Part shown: piece by piece, positions 6,657 to 7,719 of the stretch
How the letters are laid out: every line of letters starts with the position of its first letter
How positions within the stretch are numbered: the first letter of the stretch is position 1
Source: Pseudomonadota bacterium
GTDB lineage: Bacteria; Pseudomonadota; Alphaproteobacteria; Caulobacterales; Caulobacteraceae
Length of the DNA stretch: 7,719 nucleotides
NCBI GenBank assembly: GCA_023433585.1
Contig: JAEZCL010000184.1
Location: 1 to 7,719 of the forward strand
Reading direction: 5' to 3'
Position numbers and translations under genes: made by a program
Notes under the pieces: model-generated
The model's input: only the letters and a program-made list of their open reading frames with translations
Databases searched by the model: none
What the model was told of the DNA's origin: nothing

Positions 6657-7217
6657 CTAATGTGCCAGGGGGTCGCCCGCCGCCTCGATCTCCAGGTCCG
6701 TGACCACGCCGTCGCCGTCGCCGTCCAGGCGCTGAAAGGCGCGGGTGACCAGGTCGCCGAATTCCTGGGGGGAGAGAAATTGGTCCAGGTCGATGTCGCC
6801 CTGTTCCAATGCGGTGCGGAACGGGAGGCGGGCGGAGCCGGAGGTGATCTCTTCGCGGTCCAGCCGTCCGTCGCCGTCGGTGTCCAGGCGGTGGAACACC
6901 GTGTCGGCGCGGGCGCGGAATTCGCCCAGGGTTTCGCCGTCGCGCGGCCCGATAATCACCACGCCCTCCACCTCCACCGGCGGCTCGGAGGATTGGGGAG
7001 GGGTGACGGCGCGGGGCGCGGTGTTCCGCTTCGGCGCGGGCAGGGCGGTGTGGTCCGGCGCCGGGGCCGCAGATTCGGCTTCGGCGGCGTCTTCAGGTGC
7101 GGCGGGCGCCGATGGGGGGGCGGCGCTCTCGGACTGGGGAGCGACCGGCTCGTGCGCGGGCCGCGCTTCGCAGGCGGTCAGCAGGAAACACATGCCGATC
7201 AGGGTGGTGCGGCGCAT
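6657..7217 (-). CDS. Small EF-hand lipoprotein
   Basis: Predicted lipoprotein of 186 residues from the ATG at 7217. Signal peptide M-R-R-T-T-L-I-G-M-C-F-L-L-T-A-C ends in the lipobox L-T-A-C with Cys16 as the lipidation site; the next residue is Glu, not the Asp of inner-membrane retention. A low-complexity Ala/Pro/Glu linker (about 17-85) separates the membrane from a C-terminal calcium-binding region. That region has a canonical EF loop D-T-D-G-D-G-R-L-D-R-E-E (112-123), a degenerate one D-I-D-L-D-Q-F-L-S-P-Q-E (141-152, Gln in place of the usual Gly6) and a second good one D-G-D-G-D-G-V-V-T-D-L-E (165-176). It is probably an envelope calcium-binding protein of unknown purpose. The frame can also start at 7235, but that ATG sits inside the 24-bp palindrome and has no ribosome binding site, whereas AAGG at 7222-7225 precedes ATG 7217 by four bases. 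Confidence 0.87.
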   Translation of the reverse strand: MRRTTLIGMCFLLTACEARPAHEPVAPQSESAAPPSAPAAPEDAAEAESAAPAPDHTALPAPKRNTAPRAVTPPQSSEPPVEVEGVVIIGPRDGETLGEFRARADTVFHRLDTDGDGRLDREEITSGSARLPFRTALEQGDIDLDQFLSPQEFGDLVTRAFQRLDGDGDGVVTDLEIEAAGDPLAH

Positions 7218-7240
7218 TTGACCTTGCATAATCATATAAA
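7218..7240 (+). promoter_or_regulatory. Candidate promoter of the ArsR-methyltransferase gene
   Basis: TTGACC at 7218-7223 is close to the -35 consensus. TATAAA at 7235-7240 follows 11 bases later, a spacing used by Caulobacter housekeeping promoters. The -10 box lies within the palindromic operator, so a bound repressor would block it. The -35 box abuts the start of the divergent lipoprotein gene. The leader would be only about a dozen bases, which fits the lack of a well-spaced Shine-Dalgarno (GAGG at 7254-7257 is just two bases from the ATG). Confidence 0.38.
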
Positions 7241-7255
7241 GATATCTTTATATGA
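7232..7255. promoter_or_regulatory. Perfect 24-bp palindrome, probable ArsR-type operator
   Basis: The half-site TCATATAAAGAT (7232-7243) is followed directly by its exact reverse complement (7244-7255), with no spacer and no mismatch; symmetry breaks at 7231/7256. It is strikingly A+T-rich in otherwise G+C-rich DNA. It lies in the divergent gap five bases before an ArsR-family gene and 15 bases upstream of the lipoprotein start. ArsR-family dimers bind such inverted repeats over their own promoter. The AAAGATATCTTT core resembles, from memory, operators reported for the methionine-cycle regulator SahR and related ArsR-methyltransferase proteins. Autoregulation is likely; control of the lipoprotein gene is possible. 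Confidence 0.78.
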
Positions 7256-7259
7256 GGCC

Positions 7260-7719
7260 ATGTCATTCACGTCCGATCAGGCTGTCGAAGCCCTGCGCGC
7301 CGCGGGGGAGCCGACCCGTCTCAGGGTGCTGACCCTGCTCGCGGGCGACGAGCTGTCGGTCATGGAGCTGTCGCGCATACTGGAGCAGAGCCAGCCGCGC
7401 GTGTCACGCCATCTGAAGCTGATGGCCGACGCCGGTCTTATCGAGCGATTCCCCGACGGGGCGCGCGTGTTCTATCGCCTGTCGTCCGATCCGGCGGCCC
7501 GGCGGCTGGTGGACACGGTGCTGGATCTGCTGGTGGACGGCGCCGCCGAGCGGGACCACCAGCGCCTGGAAGAGGTCCGCCGCGAGCGCGAAGCCGAGGC
7601 CGCCGCCTATTTCGAGCAGGTGGCGCCGCAATGGGACCGCATCCGCTCGCTGTATGTCTGTGAAAGCGCGGTCGAGGGGGCCGTGGAGAAGGGCGCCGGG
7701 GCGGGGCGGTTGGCGGGGG
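7260..7719 (+). CDS. ArsR-family regulator fused to SAM methyltransferase domain, 3' end outside window
   Basis: The first 153 residues are present and the frame is open at the right edge. Residues about 5-80 form an ArsR winged helix: A-L-R-A-A-G-E-P-T-R-L-R-V-L-T-L-L (10-26), recognition-helix region Q-S-Q-P-R-V-S-R-H-L-K (43-53), and wing L-I-E-R-F-P-D-G-A-R-V-F-Y-R-L (60-74). No Cys metal-binding motif of the ELCVC kind is seen, so it is not a classical arsenic or metal sensor. After a charged helix, A-Y-F-E-Q-V-A-P-Q-W-D-R-I-R-S-L (115-130) matches the lead-in to the UbiE-like methyltransferase domain of ArsR-methyltransferase fusions. The SAM-binding motif itself would lie past the edge. 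Such proteins usually run to about 320-340 residues and often precede metF and metH, where they sense methionine-cycle intermediates. ATG 7260 is the only start that keeps the complete first helix. The 24-bp operator sits directly upstream. Confidence 0.88.
   Translation, partial: MSFTSDQAVEALRAAGEPTRLRVLTLLAGDELSVMELSRILEQSQPRVSRHLKLMADAGLIERFPDGARVFYRLSSDPAARRLVDTVLDLLVDGAAERDHQRLEEVRREREAEAAAYFEQVAPQWDRIRSLYVCESAVEGAVEKGAGAGRLAG

Overview
The window is G+C-rich DNA, very probably from an alphaproteobacterium of the Caulobacterales; Brevundimonas or a close relative is my best guess. The clues are base composition and codon use, a promoter upstream of ettA whose -10 box fits the Caulobacter housekeeping sigma-73 consensus (GCTANAWC), two GANTC sites (the CcrM methylation motif) inside an intergenic repeat, and an ArsR-methyltransferase fusion regulator of a type common in alphaproteobacteria. 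None of this fixes the genus.

Layout, left to right. (1) 1-1579, minus strand: the N-terminal 526 residues of a membrane-anchored TPR protein whose C-terminus lies beyond the left edge; its last 330 bases are a young 150-bp (50-residue) tandem repeat. (2) 1580-1690: divergent promoter region. (3) 1691-3358, plus: a complete ettA, the ABC-F translation factor, 555 aa. (4) 3359-3449: short convergent gap with a REP-like hairpin. (5) 3450-5222, minus: a second, complete TPR protein with two N-terminal hydrophobic segments and a 144-bp (48-residue) repeat. (6) 5223-5360: divergent promoter region. (7) 5361-6287, plus: a D-2-hydroxyacid dehydrogenase of the glyoxylate/hydroxypyruvate reductase kind. 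(8) 6288-6656: a non-coding convergent gap whose first part is a degenerate array with a 29-bp period. (9) 6657-7217 (or 7235), minus: a small lipoprotein with three EF-hand-like loops. (10) 7232-7255: a perfect 24-bp palindrome, the probable operator. (11) 7260 to the right edge, plus: an ArsR-family regulator entering a C-terminal SAM-dependent methyltransferase domain, cut by the window edge.

ettA and the dehydrogenase look like stand-alone housekeeping genes; I see no multi-gene operon inside the window. The ArsR-methyltransferase gene and its palindrome look like an autoregulated switch of the kind tied to the methionine / S-adenosylhomocysteine cycle, with its usual partners (metF, metH) expected just past the right edge. 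The two TPR proteins share an architecture (membrane anchor, helical region, amplified TPR array) but not a repeat unit, and they flank ettA on the opposite strand. They are the least understood genes here. Nothing visible proves a new system; the best leads are the TPR pair, the 29-bp array and the operator.
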